NCBI GenBank assembly: GCA_902779785.1
Contig: CACZDC010000001.1
Location: 248,001-312,000, forward strand
Length of the DNA stretch: 64,000 bases
DNA from: an uncultured Bacteroidia bacterium
GTDB taxonomy: Bacteria; Bacteroidota; Bacteroidia; Bacteroidales; UBA932
Reading direction: 5' to 3'
Of the stretch, positions 1-8,926 are shown in pieces (the first letter of the stretch is position 1; each line of letters starts with the position of its first letter). The position numbers and the translations under genes are program-made. The notes under the pieces are model-generated. The model was not told the DNA's origin. It saw nothing but the letters and a program-made list of their open reading frames with translations, and did not search any database.

Positions 1-1013
1 ACAATGGTAAACAGCGTAATCTGCCTTCTTTTCGTCGCGGAATACTGTTCATACTGGATGATGATGTCAGGGAGCAGTTTCGCTATGCTGGCGATTCGCT
101 TTGAATCGCTCATATCCACGGCGTCGACATAGCCCCGGGTCGCATAACGGTAAGCCCTCTCTATGTCTCCGCTGTAATAGCAAAGCCCCATAAGCGAGAT
201 TAAGGAACCGTAAGTCTTGACAGGAAGAGTCAGGTCATATCTTGAACTTATGGCCATATGAAGCAGGGCTCTGCGCTCATCTCCGGTTTCCTGATATGCC
301 TTTCCCGCCCAGTAATGCAGCCTGGCCAGATCTTCCGGGCCGGTATTGCCCGCCTCGATCCTTTTACGGACCAATGCGATGAACTGCTCGCCCTGGCCGG
401 CGGGAAGCATCACTTTAGACATCGTATTATAGTACAGGATGCTCTCTTCCGTTATATTCTCCCGGCACAGGTCCAGATAGCGCCGCTCCTTCTCCCGGTA
501 CTCCCGTCGCAGAGATTCATATCTTGTGGTTTGAACAAGCCCGTGATATATGTCGTACCATAGATACAGGTATTCGGGCAGCCTTCCCGAAGAGACGACC
601 AGGCTTGAATCCAAGGCTTTCAGCGTGGACATCGACTCATTGTAAAGACAGGTGATGAGATGCTGCTGGGCAAGGTCGAGGGCGGCGTCGCAGATAAACT
701 CGGGAGTGCCGAGCTCATCGGCAAGAGCCTTTTTCAAATCGGCATAATGGTAGGCCGAATCCACGTTCCATTTGTGGTACTCCTGAAACAGGACGTCATA
801 GGCTTCATAAAGTGCGCGCTTGTCCGAGGCGCAGGCCGGAATGGTCCGGAGAGAGTCAATCCTTGCCTGCTTTCCGGCTGCAATGGCCTCCTGATTGTCC
901 ATAACCTCGTCCAAAAGGACAAAAGCCTCGGCCATTTCCCGCTCGCTACCCCGCTTCCCCCCGCAGGAGACAAGCGGGATGACGGCCAGAAGAAATATGA
1001 TTATATATTTCAT
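1..1013 (-). CDS. DUF6377-type TPR regulatory lipoprotein (partial, C-terminus outside window)
   Basis: The reading frame opens at an ATG at 1013 and stays open for 337 codons to the left edge, so the C-terminus is missing. The N-terminus is a lipoprotein-type signal (KYIIIFLLAVIPLVSCGG, Cys17). Next comes a segment like the start of DUF6377 proteins (LLDEVMDNQEAI, then ARIDSLR), followed by helical TPR-like repeats. The last visible residues (TKRRQITLFTI) look like the start of a membrane span, as expected before the C-terminal part of this family. DUF6377 proteins are membrane-anchored sensors that often lie beside SusC/SusD genes and are thought to regulate them. It is divergent from susC, with a 254-bp shared control region. 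The family call rests on motif resemblance. Confidence 0.78.
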   Translation of the reverse strand, partial: MKYIIIFLLAVIPLVSCGGKRGSEREMAEAFVLLDEVMDNQEAIAAGKQARIDSLRTIPACASDKRALYEAYDVLFQEYHKWNVDSAYHYADLKKALADELGTPEFICDAALDLAQQHLITCLYNESMSTLKALDSSLVVSSGRLPEYLYLWYDIYHGLVQTTRYESLRREYREKERRYLDLCRENITEESILYYNTMSKVMLPAGQGEQFIALVRKRIEAGNTGPEDLARLHYWAGKAYQETGDERRALLHMAISSRYDLTLPVKTYGSLISLMGLCYYSGDIERAYRYATRGYVDAVDMSDSKRIASIAKLLPDIIIQYEQYSATKRRQITLFTI

Positions 1014-1071
1014 TATTCTTTCTATAAATCTCGATGCGAATTTATGAAAAATGCAAAAATAAACAAAATGA

Positions 1072-1164
1072 AATCTACTATTTGGCGTATGGCCAATTCT
1101 TGCTAATGTGTTTATAATCAATTGACTGACCAAATTACCCGCGCTCAGAATCTACTATTTGGCG
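1072..1164. promoter_or_regulatory. Direct-repeat pair in the regulator/susC control region
   Basis: A perfect 16-bp direct repeat, AATCTACTATTTGGCG, occurs at 1072-1087 and again at 1149-1164, 77 bp apart start to start. One copy lies near the minus-strand regulator promoter (candidate -7 box on the minus strand at 1054-1061). The other lies about 30 bp upstream of the susC -7 box. The arrangement suggests two operators for a regulator controlling both directions. The protein that binds is not known. Confidence 0.5.
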
Positions 1165-1195
1165 CGCGCGTATTTATATAAAGGCTCGCAAAGCG

Positions 1196-1203
1196 TAACT
1201 TTG
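1196..1203 (+). promoter_or_regulatory. Candidate -7 box of the susC operon promoter
   Basis: TAACTTTG matches the Bacteroidetes sigma-ABfrA -7 consensus TAnnTTTG and lies 64 bp before the susC start. No clear TTG -33 element sits 19-21 bp upstream. This fits an activator-dependent promoter and would leave a 5' leader of about 55-60 nt. Confidence 0.55.
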
Positions 1204-1267
1204 CGTACCACTGATTGAGACACAAGAACAAATAATGTCCAAAATAGTTTAACTAAGTAAACCCACA

Positions 1268-4200
1268 ATGAATAACACAGTCTTGCAGCGTTTTGCACGA
1301 ATCGCGATGTTGTCATTGGCCCTGCTGATACCTCTCTGCCTTAGTGCGCAGAAGAGCAGGTTCAGCGGAGTTGTGACGGACCGCGACGGAGAGCCGCTAA
1401 TCGGCGCCTCATTGGTAGTCAAGGGCAGCTCTCTCTATGCTCTTACGGACGAGAACGGTGCGTTCTCTTTCGAAGGGCTCAGTTTCCCCGCGGAACTGAC
1501 AGTCTCCTATCTCGGGTTTAATGATCTGGTACTGACACTCAGCGGCAGTGAGCCCCAGCCTTTCAAAATAACGATGTCGAGCGAAAACACCGTTCTTGAA
1601 GAGCTGGTAGTCGTCGGTTACGGTACCCAGAAGAGGGTCAACCTGACCGGTGCCGTGTCGGTCATCGACGGCAAGGAACTCAACTCCCGCCCCGTCCCGA
1701 ATACGGCTATGGCCATCCAGGGTGCCGATCCTTCTCTTGTCCTGACCACCGGCTCAGGCTCCATCGACGGTTCCGACTACAGCGTCAATATCCGTGGCAA
1801 GGTTTCTCTTAACAGCGGCTCGCCGCTCATCCTCGTCGACGGCGTGGAATCCGCCCTCAACCAGGTCAACCCCAACGATATTGAGAGCATTTCGGTGCTC
1901 AAGGACGCCTCGGCCTGCGCAATCTACGGCGCGAAGGCTTCTGCAGGCGTTATCCTCATCACAACCAAGAGCGGTTCCGAGGGCGATGCCAAGATCAGTT
2001 ACAACGGTCGCGTCAGCCTCTCCAAGGCCACGACCTCGACTGATTTCATAACCAGCGGCTACGACCACGTGACTATGACCAACGAGTTCTACCAGGTCTT
2101 CAAGGGTCACGGAGCCTATACTTACACTGACGAGCAGATCCAGATGCTCTATGACCGCCGCAACGATGTGACAGAGAATCCCGAACGTCCCTGGGTTGTT
2201 CCCGATGAGACCGGGACCTATTCCTATGTCTATCTCGGCAACTTCGACTGGTATGAGTACCTCTTCAACAGGGTCCGTCCCGAAACCGAGCACAATGTCA
2301 CGGTACGCGGCGGAACCAATAAGGTAAAATACTACGCTTCAGCACGTTATCTCTACCGTAAGGGTCATTTCGCCGGATATGCGCAGGATATCTACAATGG
2401 TTTCTCGCTGCGCGGCAAGGTGGACGCGAAGATTACAAGCTGGCTGGACTATTCCACAAATATCAGTCTGGAGCGCTCGAAGTATGACTGGGGCGGATAC
2501 TGGGAGATGGACGGATCACAGAACTGGTCCAGTTCCTCCAGCACTCCTACCGGCATCATCTGGAACATCACTCAGAATGTGAGTCCGACTTTTCTGCCCT
2601 ACAACCCGGACGGAACTGTCGCTATGGTGCCGGGATTTATGGCCGATGCGACTTCTCCGCTTATGAGCGGCCGCGCCGGTGTGTTTATGGACGGAAAAAA
2701 CCACAACCACAATGTCAACAACTACTGGACTTGGACCAACCGCCTGCGTGCTCATATCGTAAAGGGTCTTGACTTTACGGTGGATTATTCCTACCGTCGC
2801 AGGGACCGCCGCAGCGGCTTCCGCAGCCTGCCGACTGCAAATTCGTATGACAATATCAATATGCAGATGTATGTGGGCAACGGCCTTACCGGCGGCCTGT
2901 TCTCCAACGGCTCGGTTTACGACTTCACCCGTGAATACCGTTACTATCAGGACGGCAATGTCGTAAACGCTTACTTCTCTTATGACAATACTTTCGCAAA
3001 GGACCATCACCTGAGCGCGACCGTCGGCGGAAACTATGACGACTACTACGGCAGCAGCCTCACCATCCAGCAAAAGGGGTCGCTCAGCGACAACCTTGCC
3101 TATATCAATATGGCCAACGGTGAAATCGAGAAGGCTTCGCAGGGCATTTCCTCATATCGCACCCTCGGCTTCTTCGGCCGTGTCAACTATGACTGGAAGG
3201 GCCGCTACCTTCTGGAACTGAGCGGCCGTTACGACGGCTCCTCCCGTTTCCCGAAAGGCCACCGCTGGGGCTTCTTCCCTTCAGCTTCCGCCGGATGGCG
3301 TATGAGTGAAGAACCATTCTGGGCTGCGGTGAAACCCTATGTCAGCAGCGCCAAGCTTCGCGTAAGTTATGGTACTCTCGGAAACCAGCAGGTGGACAAT
3401 TACTACTATTGGGAGAAACTCACGACCGGACAGAAATCCTATACCTTCGACGGCATCAACAAAGCCTCATACGCAGAATCCGGCGATCCGGTTTCTTCGA
3501 CACTGACCTGGGAGACCGTGGTCAACAGCAACCTTGGCATTGACCTCGGTTTCCTGCGCAACCGCCTCACCCTGAGCGCCGATTTCTTCATCCGAGACAC
3601 AAAGAATATGCTGACCCAGGCTATGACCCTTCCGGCCGTCTATGGCCAGGAAGCCCCCAAGGAGAATGCCGCCGACCTGAGGACCAAGGGTTATGAGATC
3701 ACGCTCAGCTGGAAAGACAATGTCAAGGTGGCCGGAAAGCCAATGTACTACGGCGTAACTGCCACTCTGGGCGACTTCGTGACCCATATCACCAGGTTCA
3801 ACAACCCCAACAGAATCATCAGCGAAAACTATGTGGGCAAACGCCTCGGAGATATATGGGGCTACAGGACGGCCGGATTCTTCGCCACCGATGAAGAGGC
3901 TGCGGAGTACGAGGCCAAGATCGACTCCAAGAATGTCAACAAGGGTGAATTTGCCTGCGCGGCTCCGAACAATCACCTTATGGCCGGTGACGTCCATTAC
4001 CTCGACCTGAACGGCGACGGCAAGATCAATACCGGCGACAATACCGTGGACAATCCTGGCGACCGCGAGGTCATAGGCAACTCCAGGCCCCGCTACAATT
4101 ATGCTGTCAAGGGAGATTTCAGCTGGTACGGCTTCGACCTGAGCGTCTTTTTCCAGGGCGTCGGCAGGATGGACTGGATGCCGAACGGAAAGTGCTCCTA

Positions 4201-4597
4201 TCTCTGGGGTCCTTACGGCTATCAGCGTCCTACCTTCACTCCGAAGGACCTGCTGGAGAAGAGCTGGAGGGAAGGTGCGGACAATTCCAATGCATACTAT
4301 CCCCGTCACAGGGCCAATGTCACCGGCTCATCCTACCTCGTGGCTTCCGACAAATATCTTCTCAACGCCGCTTACCTGCGCCTTAAGAACCTTACTGTCG
4401 GATATACTCTTCCTCTCAAGACCAAGGTCTTTGAGAAAGTCCGTTTCTATTTCTCCGGTGAGAATCTCTTCTACCTGTCTCCAATGACGAAGGTCACGAA
4501 ATACATCGACCCGGAAGTGGCAACCACCTCCGTAAGCGAAGACTTGACCTATCCTTACAGCAAGACATTCTCTTTAGGTGTTGACATTACATTCTGA
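1268..4597 (+). CDS. susC: SusC/RagA-family TonB-dependent outer-membrane transporter
   Basis: This 1109-aa protein has a cleavable signal peptide ending in CLSAQ. A carboxypeptidase-D regulatory-like domain follows (about 33-110, starting FSGVVTDRDGEPLIGAS), then the SusC signature ELVVVGYGTQKR and a plug domain (about 120-235, with DGVESALNQVNPNDIESISVLKDASA). The rest is a long beta-barrel ending in an aromatic residue (LGVDITF), as barrel proteins do. It imports oligomeric ligands captured by the SusD partner, using TonB energy. It is the first gene of a tight operon, and susD overlaps its stop by one base (TGATG). No glycan-degrading enzyme follows; the downstream enzymes act on phosphoesters and phosphodiesters, so the cargo may be phosphorylated. 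The family call is certain, the substrate is inferred. Confidence 0.96.
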   Translation: MNNTVLQRFARIAMLSLALLIPLCLSAQKSRFSGVVTDRDGEPLIGASLVVKGSSLYALTDENGAFSFEGLSFPAELTVSYLGFNDLVLTLSGSEPQPFKITMSSENTVLEELVVVGYGTQKRVNLTGAVSVIDGKELNSRPVPNTAMAIQGADPSLVLTTGSGSIDGSDYSVNIRGKVSLNSGSPLILVDGVESALNQVNPNDIESISVLKDASACAIYGAKASAGVILITTKSGSEGDAKISYNGRVSLSKATTSTDFITSGYDHVTMTNEFYQVFKGHGAYTYTDEQIQMLYDRRNDVTENPERPWVVPDETGTYSYVYLGNFDWYEYLFNRVRPETEHNVTVRGGTNKVKYYASARYLYRKGHFAGYAQDIYNGFSLRGKVDAKITSWLDYSTNISLERSKYDWGGYWEMDGSQNWSSSSSTPTGIIWNITQNVSPTFLPYNPDGTVAMVPGFMADATSPLMSGRAGVFMDGKNHNHNVNNYWTWTNRLRAHIVKGLDFTVDYSYRRRDRRSGFRSLPTANSYDNINMQMYVGNGLTGGLFSNGSVYDFTREYRYYQDGNVVNAYFSYDNTFAKDHHLSATVGGNYDDYYGSSLTIQQKGSLSDNLAYINMANGEIEKASQGISSYRTLGFFGRVNYDWKGRYLLELSGRYDGSSRFPKGHRWGFFPSASAGWRMSEEPFWAAVKPYVSSAKLRVSYGTLGNQQVDNYYYWEKLTTGQKSYTFDGINKASYAESGDPVSSTLTWETVVNSNLGIDLGFLRNRLTLSADFFIRDTKNMLTQAMTLPAVYGQEAPKENAADLRTKGYEITLSWKDNVKVAGKPMYYGVTATLGDFVTHITRFNNPNRIISENYVGKRLGDIWGYRTAGFFATDEEAAEYEAKIDSKNVNKGEFACAAPNNHLMAGDVHYLDLNGDGKINTGDNTVDNPGDREVIGNSRPRYNYAVKGDFSWYGFDLSVFFQGVGRMDWMPNGKCSYLWGPYGYQRPTFTPKDLLEKSWREGADNSNAYYPRHRANVTGSSYLVASDKYLLNAAYLRLKNLTVGYTLPLKTKVFEKVRFYFSGENLFYLSPMTKVTKYIDPEVATTSVSEDLTYPYSKTFSLGVDITF

Positions 4598-6441
4598 TGA
4601 TTATGAAAAAGATTATCATACCTATTATACTTTTTGCCGGAGTCTTCTCTCTTTCGGGCTGTGAAGATTTCCTGACCAAGGCGCCGGAAAACGCATTGTC
4701 CCCGGCCACCTTCTTTTCCACTCAGACGGAGCTTGATATCTGGGCAAACGGGTTATACAGTGACCTTATGCCGAGTCCGGCGAGCCTCGCAGAACTGACC
4801 GCAGACGATATCGGTTCGGCCAAAGAACTGAATGCCATCCAGAAAGGAACCCGGCTGCCTTCGTCGAAATCGTGGGACAATGATACCTGGAAGCCCCTGC
4901 GTAATATCAATTATATGCTCGAGAACAACAGGTGCACCGACCAGTCAGTCAAACTGCGCTATGACGGAGTGTGCTATTTCTTCCGCGCTTGGTTCTATTT
5001 CGAAAAGGTACGCCAATACGGAGACATCCCCTGGTATGACAAGGTCATCGGCTCTTCCGACACGGAAGCTCTCAACCGTCCCCGTGACGCCAGGGGCTAT
5101 GTTATGCTGAAAGTGATGCAGGACCTGGACAAGGCCTATGAACTCCTGCCGGAAAGATGGCCTACAGATGCCGTGTATCACGTCTCCAAAGATGCGGCCC
5201 TTGCCCTGAAGTCCCGTGCCGCCCTCTTCGAGGGAACTTTCCGAAAGTATCACGCCGGTTCGGTCTATGTCCCCCAGGACGAGCAGAGCTTTGAGGGGGT
5301 GACGGTTTCTTCCGCTTATTTCCTCCGTCAGGCTGCAGATGCGGCCGGAAAGATGCTCGGCAAACGCAGCCTCTACACAGGCAACACTTTCAAACTGGCG
5401 GAAAAGAATACGGATGCTTCCTATCGCGAGTATTTCATCCTGGAGGATACCGATCCGACAGAGACCGAAACCATCCTCTCCCGCCGCTATAATGTGGACT
5501 TGCTGATTCGCCACGGCATCCAGTTCGACTATAAGAATCACCGTCAGAGCGCCTCGGACAATTTCGTCAGGCATTATCTTATGAAAGACGGCAGCTGCCT
5601 TGCCGAAGGCGCGACTCCTGACTATTTCGAGAGTTTCAAGGATCGCGATCCCCGTATGGCCCAGACCCTGCAGGGCCCGGGTTATATCGCCCTTGGCGAA
5701 AAGGAGCCTGAGCGTCTGATGTGGGACCGCACCTTCAACGGCTACCGTATCATCAAGTATATTTCCGACTCCTCCCACGAGACGGCGACGACCAGTACGA
5801 CTGATTATCCTGTATTCCGTTATGCGGAAGTGCTCCTGAACTATGCCGAGGCCAAGGCCGAACTGGGAGAGCTGACTGACGATGACGTGACAAAGACCAT
5901 CGATGTAATCCGCGCGCGAGTCGGGATGCCGAAGATGGGCACTGTTCCGACAGACGAAAAGGACAAATGGATAGGAAGATATTACTCTAAGGTCACGGAA
6001 GGTACTCCTCAGCGTGCAGCCATCCTCGAAGTCCGCCGTGAGCGCACCGTGGAACTCTTTGCAGAGGGCTTCCGCCAGTGGGACCTTCTCCGCTGGGGCG
6101 AAGGCGCCAAACTTACTCCCAAGGAGACAAAAGGTTTCCAAGGAGTCTATTTCCCCGGCCTCGGAGACATCGATCTTGACAAGGACGGCACGGTGGACAT
6201 CTGTCTTTACCAGGGGGAAAAACCTAAGAACAGCAAGGCTCCCGCCGCGAACCTGATCAAAGTCGGAGAGGAATATACTCTCACTGACGGGACCAGCGGC
6301 TTCCTGACCTTCTATGCTTCCGAAGATTACGTCTGGGACGAAGGCCGCGACTATCTATGGCCCATCCCCGCCGACCAGAGGAAACTCAGCGGATTCGCCC
6401 TTACGCAGAATCCCGGTTGGGATGACGGACTGAGCCAGTAA
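4597..6441 (+). CDS. susD: SusD/RagB-family surface lipoprotein
   Basis: This 614-aa protein is the ligand-binding lid of the SusC transporter. It has a lipoprotein signal with Cys22 (VFSLSGCEDFL) and the typical SusD opening (LTKAPENALSPATFF). The TPR-rich fold shows motifs such as RAWFYFEKVRQYGDIPW, the conserved VFRYAEVLLNYAEAKAELG, and a C-terminal VRRERTVELFAEGFRQWDLLRWGEG. The ending LTQNPGWDDGLSQ resembles the usual 'L.QNPGW' finish. An in-frame ATG at 4603 is an equally good start (MKKIIIP). It is translationally coupled to susC. Confidence 0.95.
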   Translation: MIMKKIIIPIILFAGVFSLSGCEDFLTKAPENALSPATFFSTQTELDIWANGLYSDLMPSPASLAELTADDIGSAKELNAIQKGTRLPSSKSWDNDTWKPLRNINYMLENNRCTDQSVKLRYDGVCYFFRAWFYFEKVRQYGDIPWYDKVIGSSDTEALNRPRDARGYVMLKVMQDLDKAYELLPERWPTDAVYHVSKDAALALKSRAALFEGTFRKYHAGSVYVPQDEQSFEGVTVSSAYFLRQAADAAGKMLGKRSLYTGNTFKLAEKNTDASYREYFILEDTDPTETETILSRRYNVDLLIRHGIQFDYKNHRQSASDNFVRHYLMKDGSCLAEGATPDYFESFKDRDPRMAQTLQGPGYIALGEKEPERLMWDRTFNGYRIIKYISDSSHETATTSTTDYPVFRYAEVLLNYAEAKAELGELTDDDVTKTIDVIRARVGMPKMGTVPTDEKDKWIGRYYSKVTEGTPQRAAILEVRRERTVELFAEGFRQWDLLRWGEGAKLTPKETKGFQGVYFPGLGDIDLDKDGTVDICLYQGEKPKNSKAPAANLIKVGEEYTLTDGTSGFLTFYASEDYVWDEGRDYLWPIPADQRKLSGFALTQNPGWDDGLSQ

Positions 6442-6453
6442 AGCGAAAAAGCG

Positions 6454-8913
6454 ATGAACAGATTCGTCATATCATTTTTGTCCTGCGCCCTTGCTCTTGT
6501 CGGGGCGTGCGGAGGAAAACAGCAGGAAGCCCCTGCGGCTTCTCCCTTGAGCGTGACTCCCGCCGGCGCGGAGGTCATCGCTCTCGGCGAGACCAAGGCT
6601 TTTTCGGTGACTTCCTCGACTGACTGGTATGCCAGGAGCGACCAGTCCTGGGCCAAACTTCCTACGGCCGCAGGCAAGGGCTCTTCTGACGCTTCCACTC
6701 TCTATGTGAATGTGGAAGAGAACAAGACTACGGAACAGCGCATTGCAAAGATCACCGTCTCCAACCTCGGAAAAGAATCCCAGGTCATCACTATCACCCA
6801 GGCCGCTTCGGAAGGAGTAGCCGTTGAGCGCGGCATTTCCACCGCGGAAGACCTTGTCAACTTTGCCAAGGCTGTCAACGGGGAAGGCCCCATCGCCCTC
6901 TATCTCGTGGACGGGGTGGTCAAGATCCTCAAGGACATAGACTGCTCTTCCATAAAAGAATGGGTCCCTGCCGGGACTGAGGAAAACCCGCTGACCTACA
7001 GCATAGCGGGTGACGGTCACGCGCTCAAGAATGTCAACTGGAAGGTGGATGTGGAGAAATATCCTTCCGCAGGCCTTATCGGTGCAGCCAAGGGCGTGAA
7101 GATAGAAAAACTGACTTTCGGCAGCGTCGGCAGCCAGGTGGAATTCACCGGCAATGCCGGCGGAAAGGTCCGTGCGGGCGGTATCGTCGGCCGGGCGGAG
7201 AACGTCACGATGGAAAGGGTTACGGTCAATGCCTCGCTGACTGTCAGCGGCACCACGGCTACCGGACGGAACCTTATCATCGGCGGCCTTGCGGGCTATT
7301 CCGACAATTACAGCACAATCGGCGGCGAGCTGCTTTCGACCAAGGGCTGCACGGTCAACGGCAATGTGACGGCTCCTGTCGCCTGTCACGCCGGCGGCCT
7401 TGTGGGCTATAATTCCGGAAAGATCCAGAACTGCACGTTCAAAGGCAAGGTCTCCTGTCCGCTAAGCGGGGATTACGGTCCCGGCTGGCTTTGCTCCTAC
7501 GGCAATCCTGCGGCCATATCTGACGTGAAGGAGAATTACGGCTATGGCTTTGTCGGAGAGACGGCCTCTGCAATGCGCAATTCAATGATAAACTGCGAGA
7601 CCGGCTACGATATTGAGACCAACACCGTGGACTGGACTCAGGACAGCTATTACGACTGGAAGGAAGTGGAATCCCTGCAGCTGCACAGCGGTGCCAAATG
7701 GTATCACTATGAGTGCATAAATGTGCCCAGGCACATCCACGTGCTTGAGATTGACCTTTCCAATCCAGGCATCGAAGTGACCCAGGCCTTTGCAGGTGAG
7801 ATCGTTCCGAATCCTAACGGCAATGCCAACGATAACAATGGTTTCAAACTCCGCGAACGGCTTTCAGATGTATGCGCCAGGCGCCGCTCCGAAGGCCAGA
7901 AGATTCTCGCGGGCGTAAACAGCTGTTTCTTCAACTCCAACGACGGCTTCCCCCGCGGACACGTCGTCGAAGAAGGTGAGCCGATCTTTATCAACAATCC
8001 AAAGGTCGCGTCCGATCTGACGAACCATAAATGGGCGCTGACCGTCTTCACGGACAGGACGGCCTCCTGCGGAGTCAAGCAGTTCAGCGGCAAGATCCGC
8101 CGCTCAGCCAAGGAGTACTCCTTCAGCAGCGTCAACGACACTATCCTCAGGCATTCACCTCAGGCGTACAAGGAAAACGAGAAATACCAGGCCAACCTGT
8201 TCACTTCCCGTTACGTCCGTACACCCTATGCCTCCAAGCCTAATATCATCAACCCGCTGGCGGATAATGTGCTCTATGTGATCTGCGAATACAGCGGCTC
8301 TCCGATGAAGGTCAACGCCGGATATGCCCCGGCAAAGGTCGTAAAGGTCCTTGACGGGCGTTCCTCCAGGATTGCCGAATCGGCCCTCCCTTATTTCACG
8401 CAGAAAAACCGTGTGGGCATTTCCCTGTCCGGAGCAATGGCCACGGAATGGGAGGCAGTCAAAGTCGGCGACGAGGTGGAACTGCGCTGCGACATCTCCA
8501 TTGACGGAGACGCGTCCAAGCCCATCTACACTCTTAACTCCACTATGTATCAGCTTATGACCAATGGGGCTGATGCCTCGAACACGCCCGGCTCTTCGGC
8601 CAGTCTCTACACTGCGTATGACCCTAAGACCTTCCCGGTTGTCAGCGCTGACCGCAGCAAGCTCTGGCTTGTGGAAATCGACGGCCGCCAGATACCTGCC
8701 GGGAAATGGTACTCTCTCGGGGTCAAGAGCTACGAGATGTATCGCATAGGCAAGAAACTCGGCGGCGCCTGGATCACCGGAATGGACGGTGGCGGCTCCT
8801 CCTGTATCTGGGTATGGAACCAGTCCAAGGGCAGCGGGAGCATAGTCTCTCACCCCTGTGACTCCAGGGGAGAGCGCAGCTGTATGACTTATGTACTTAT
8901 CAGGGAGAAATAA
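6454..8913 (+). CDS. Phosphodiester glycosidase (NAGPA-like) lipoprotein with BACON and GLUG-like domains
   Basis: Lipoprotein of 819 aa with Cys19 (LALVGACGGK). A BACON domain follows (about 30-120, with TSSTDWYARSDQSW and a final ITITQA), then a shortened GLUG-type repeat module (about 125-370, with GGLVGYNSGKIQNCTFKG). The C-terminal half is a NAGPA/phosphodiester-glycosidase domain (about 420-819), seen in GVNSCFFN near residue 487 and GMDGGGSS near 777, two of the family's active-site motifs. NAGPA is the mammalian 'uncovering enzyme' that removes GlcNAc from GlcNAc-1-phospho-6-mannose; bacterial relatives split sugar-1-phosphodiesters. BACON suggests binding to glycan or mucin. It sits 12 bp after susD, so it is probably the first attacking enzyme of the locus at the cell surface. 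Confidence 0.88.
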   Translation: MNRFVISFLSCALALVGACGGKQQEAPAASPLSVTPAGAEVIALGETKAFSVTSSTDWYARSDQSWAKLPTAAGKGSSDASTLYVNVEENKTTEQRIAKITVSNLGKESQVITITQAASEGVAVERGISTAEDLVNFAKAVNGEGPIALYLVDGVVKILKDIDCSSIKEWVPAGTEENPLTYSIAGDGHALKNVNWKVDVEKYPSAGLIGAAKGVKIEKLTFGSVGSQVEFTGNAGGKVRAGGIVGRAENVTMERVTVNASLTVSGTTATGRNLIIGGLAGYSDNYSTIGGELLSTKGCTVNGNVTAPVACHAGGLVGYNSGKIQNCTFKGKVSCPLSGDYGPGWLCSYGNPAAISDVKENYGYGFVGETASAMRNSMINCETGYDIETNTVDWTQDSYYDWKEVESLQLHSGAKWYHYECINVPRHIHVLEIDLSNPGIEVTQAFAGEIVPNPNGNANDNNGFKLRERLSDVCARRRSEGQKILAGVNSCFFNSNDGFPRGHVVEEGEPIFINNPKVASDLTNHKWALTVFTDRTASCGVKQFSGKIRRSAKEYSFSSVNDTILRHSPQAYKENEKYQANLFTSRYVRTPYASKPNIINPLADNVLYVICEYSGSPMKVNAGYAPAKVVKVLDGRSSRIAESALPYFTQKNRVGISLSGAMATEWEAVKVGDEVELRCDISIDGDASKPIYTLNSTMYQLMTNGADASNTPGSSASLYTAYDPKTFPVVSADRSKLWLVEIDGRQIPAGKWYSLGVKSYEMYRIGKKLGGAWITGMDGGGSSCIWVWNQSKGSGSIVSHPCDSRGERSCMTYVLIREK

Positions 8914-8926
8914 AAATATACGATAT

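Noticed and set aside
3467..4309. A 280-codon minus-strand frame inside susC
   Set aside because: It is a shadow of a certain SusC reading frame, rich in Val/Ala/Gly/Ile without motifs or a signal.
4945..6141. A 398-codon minus-strand frame inside susD
   Set aside because: It lies wholly within a certain SusD gene and shows no domain; long antisense frames are common in this GC-rich DNA.
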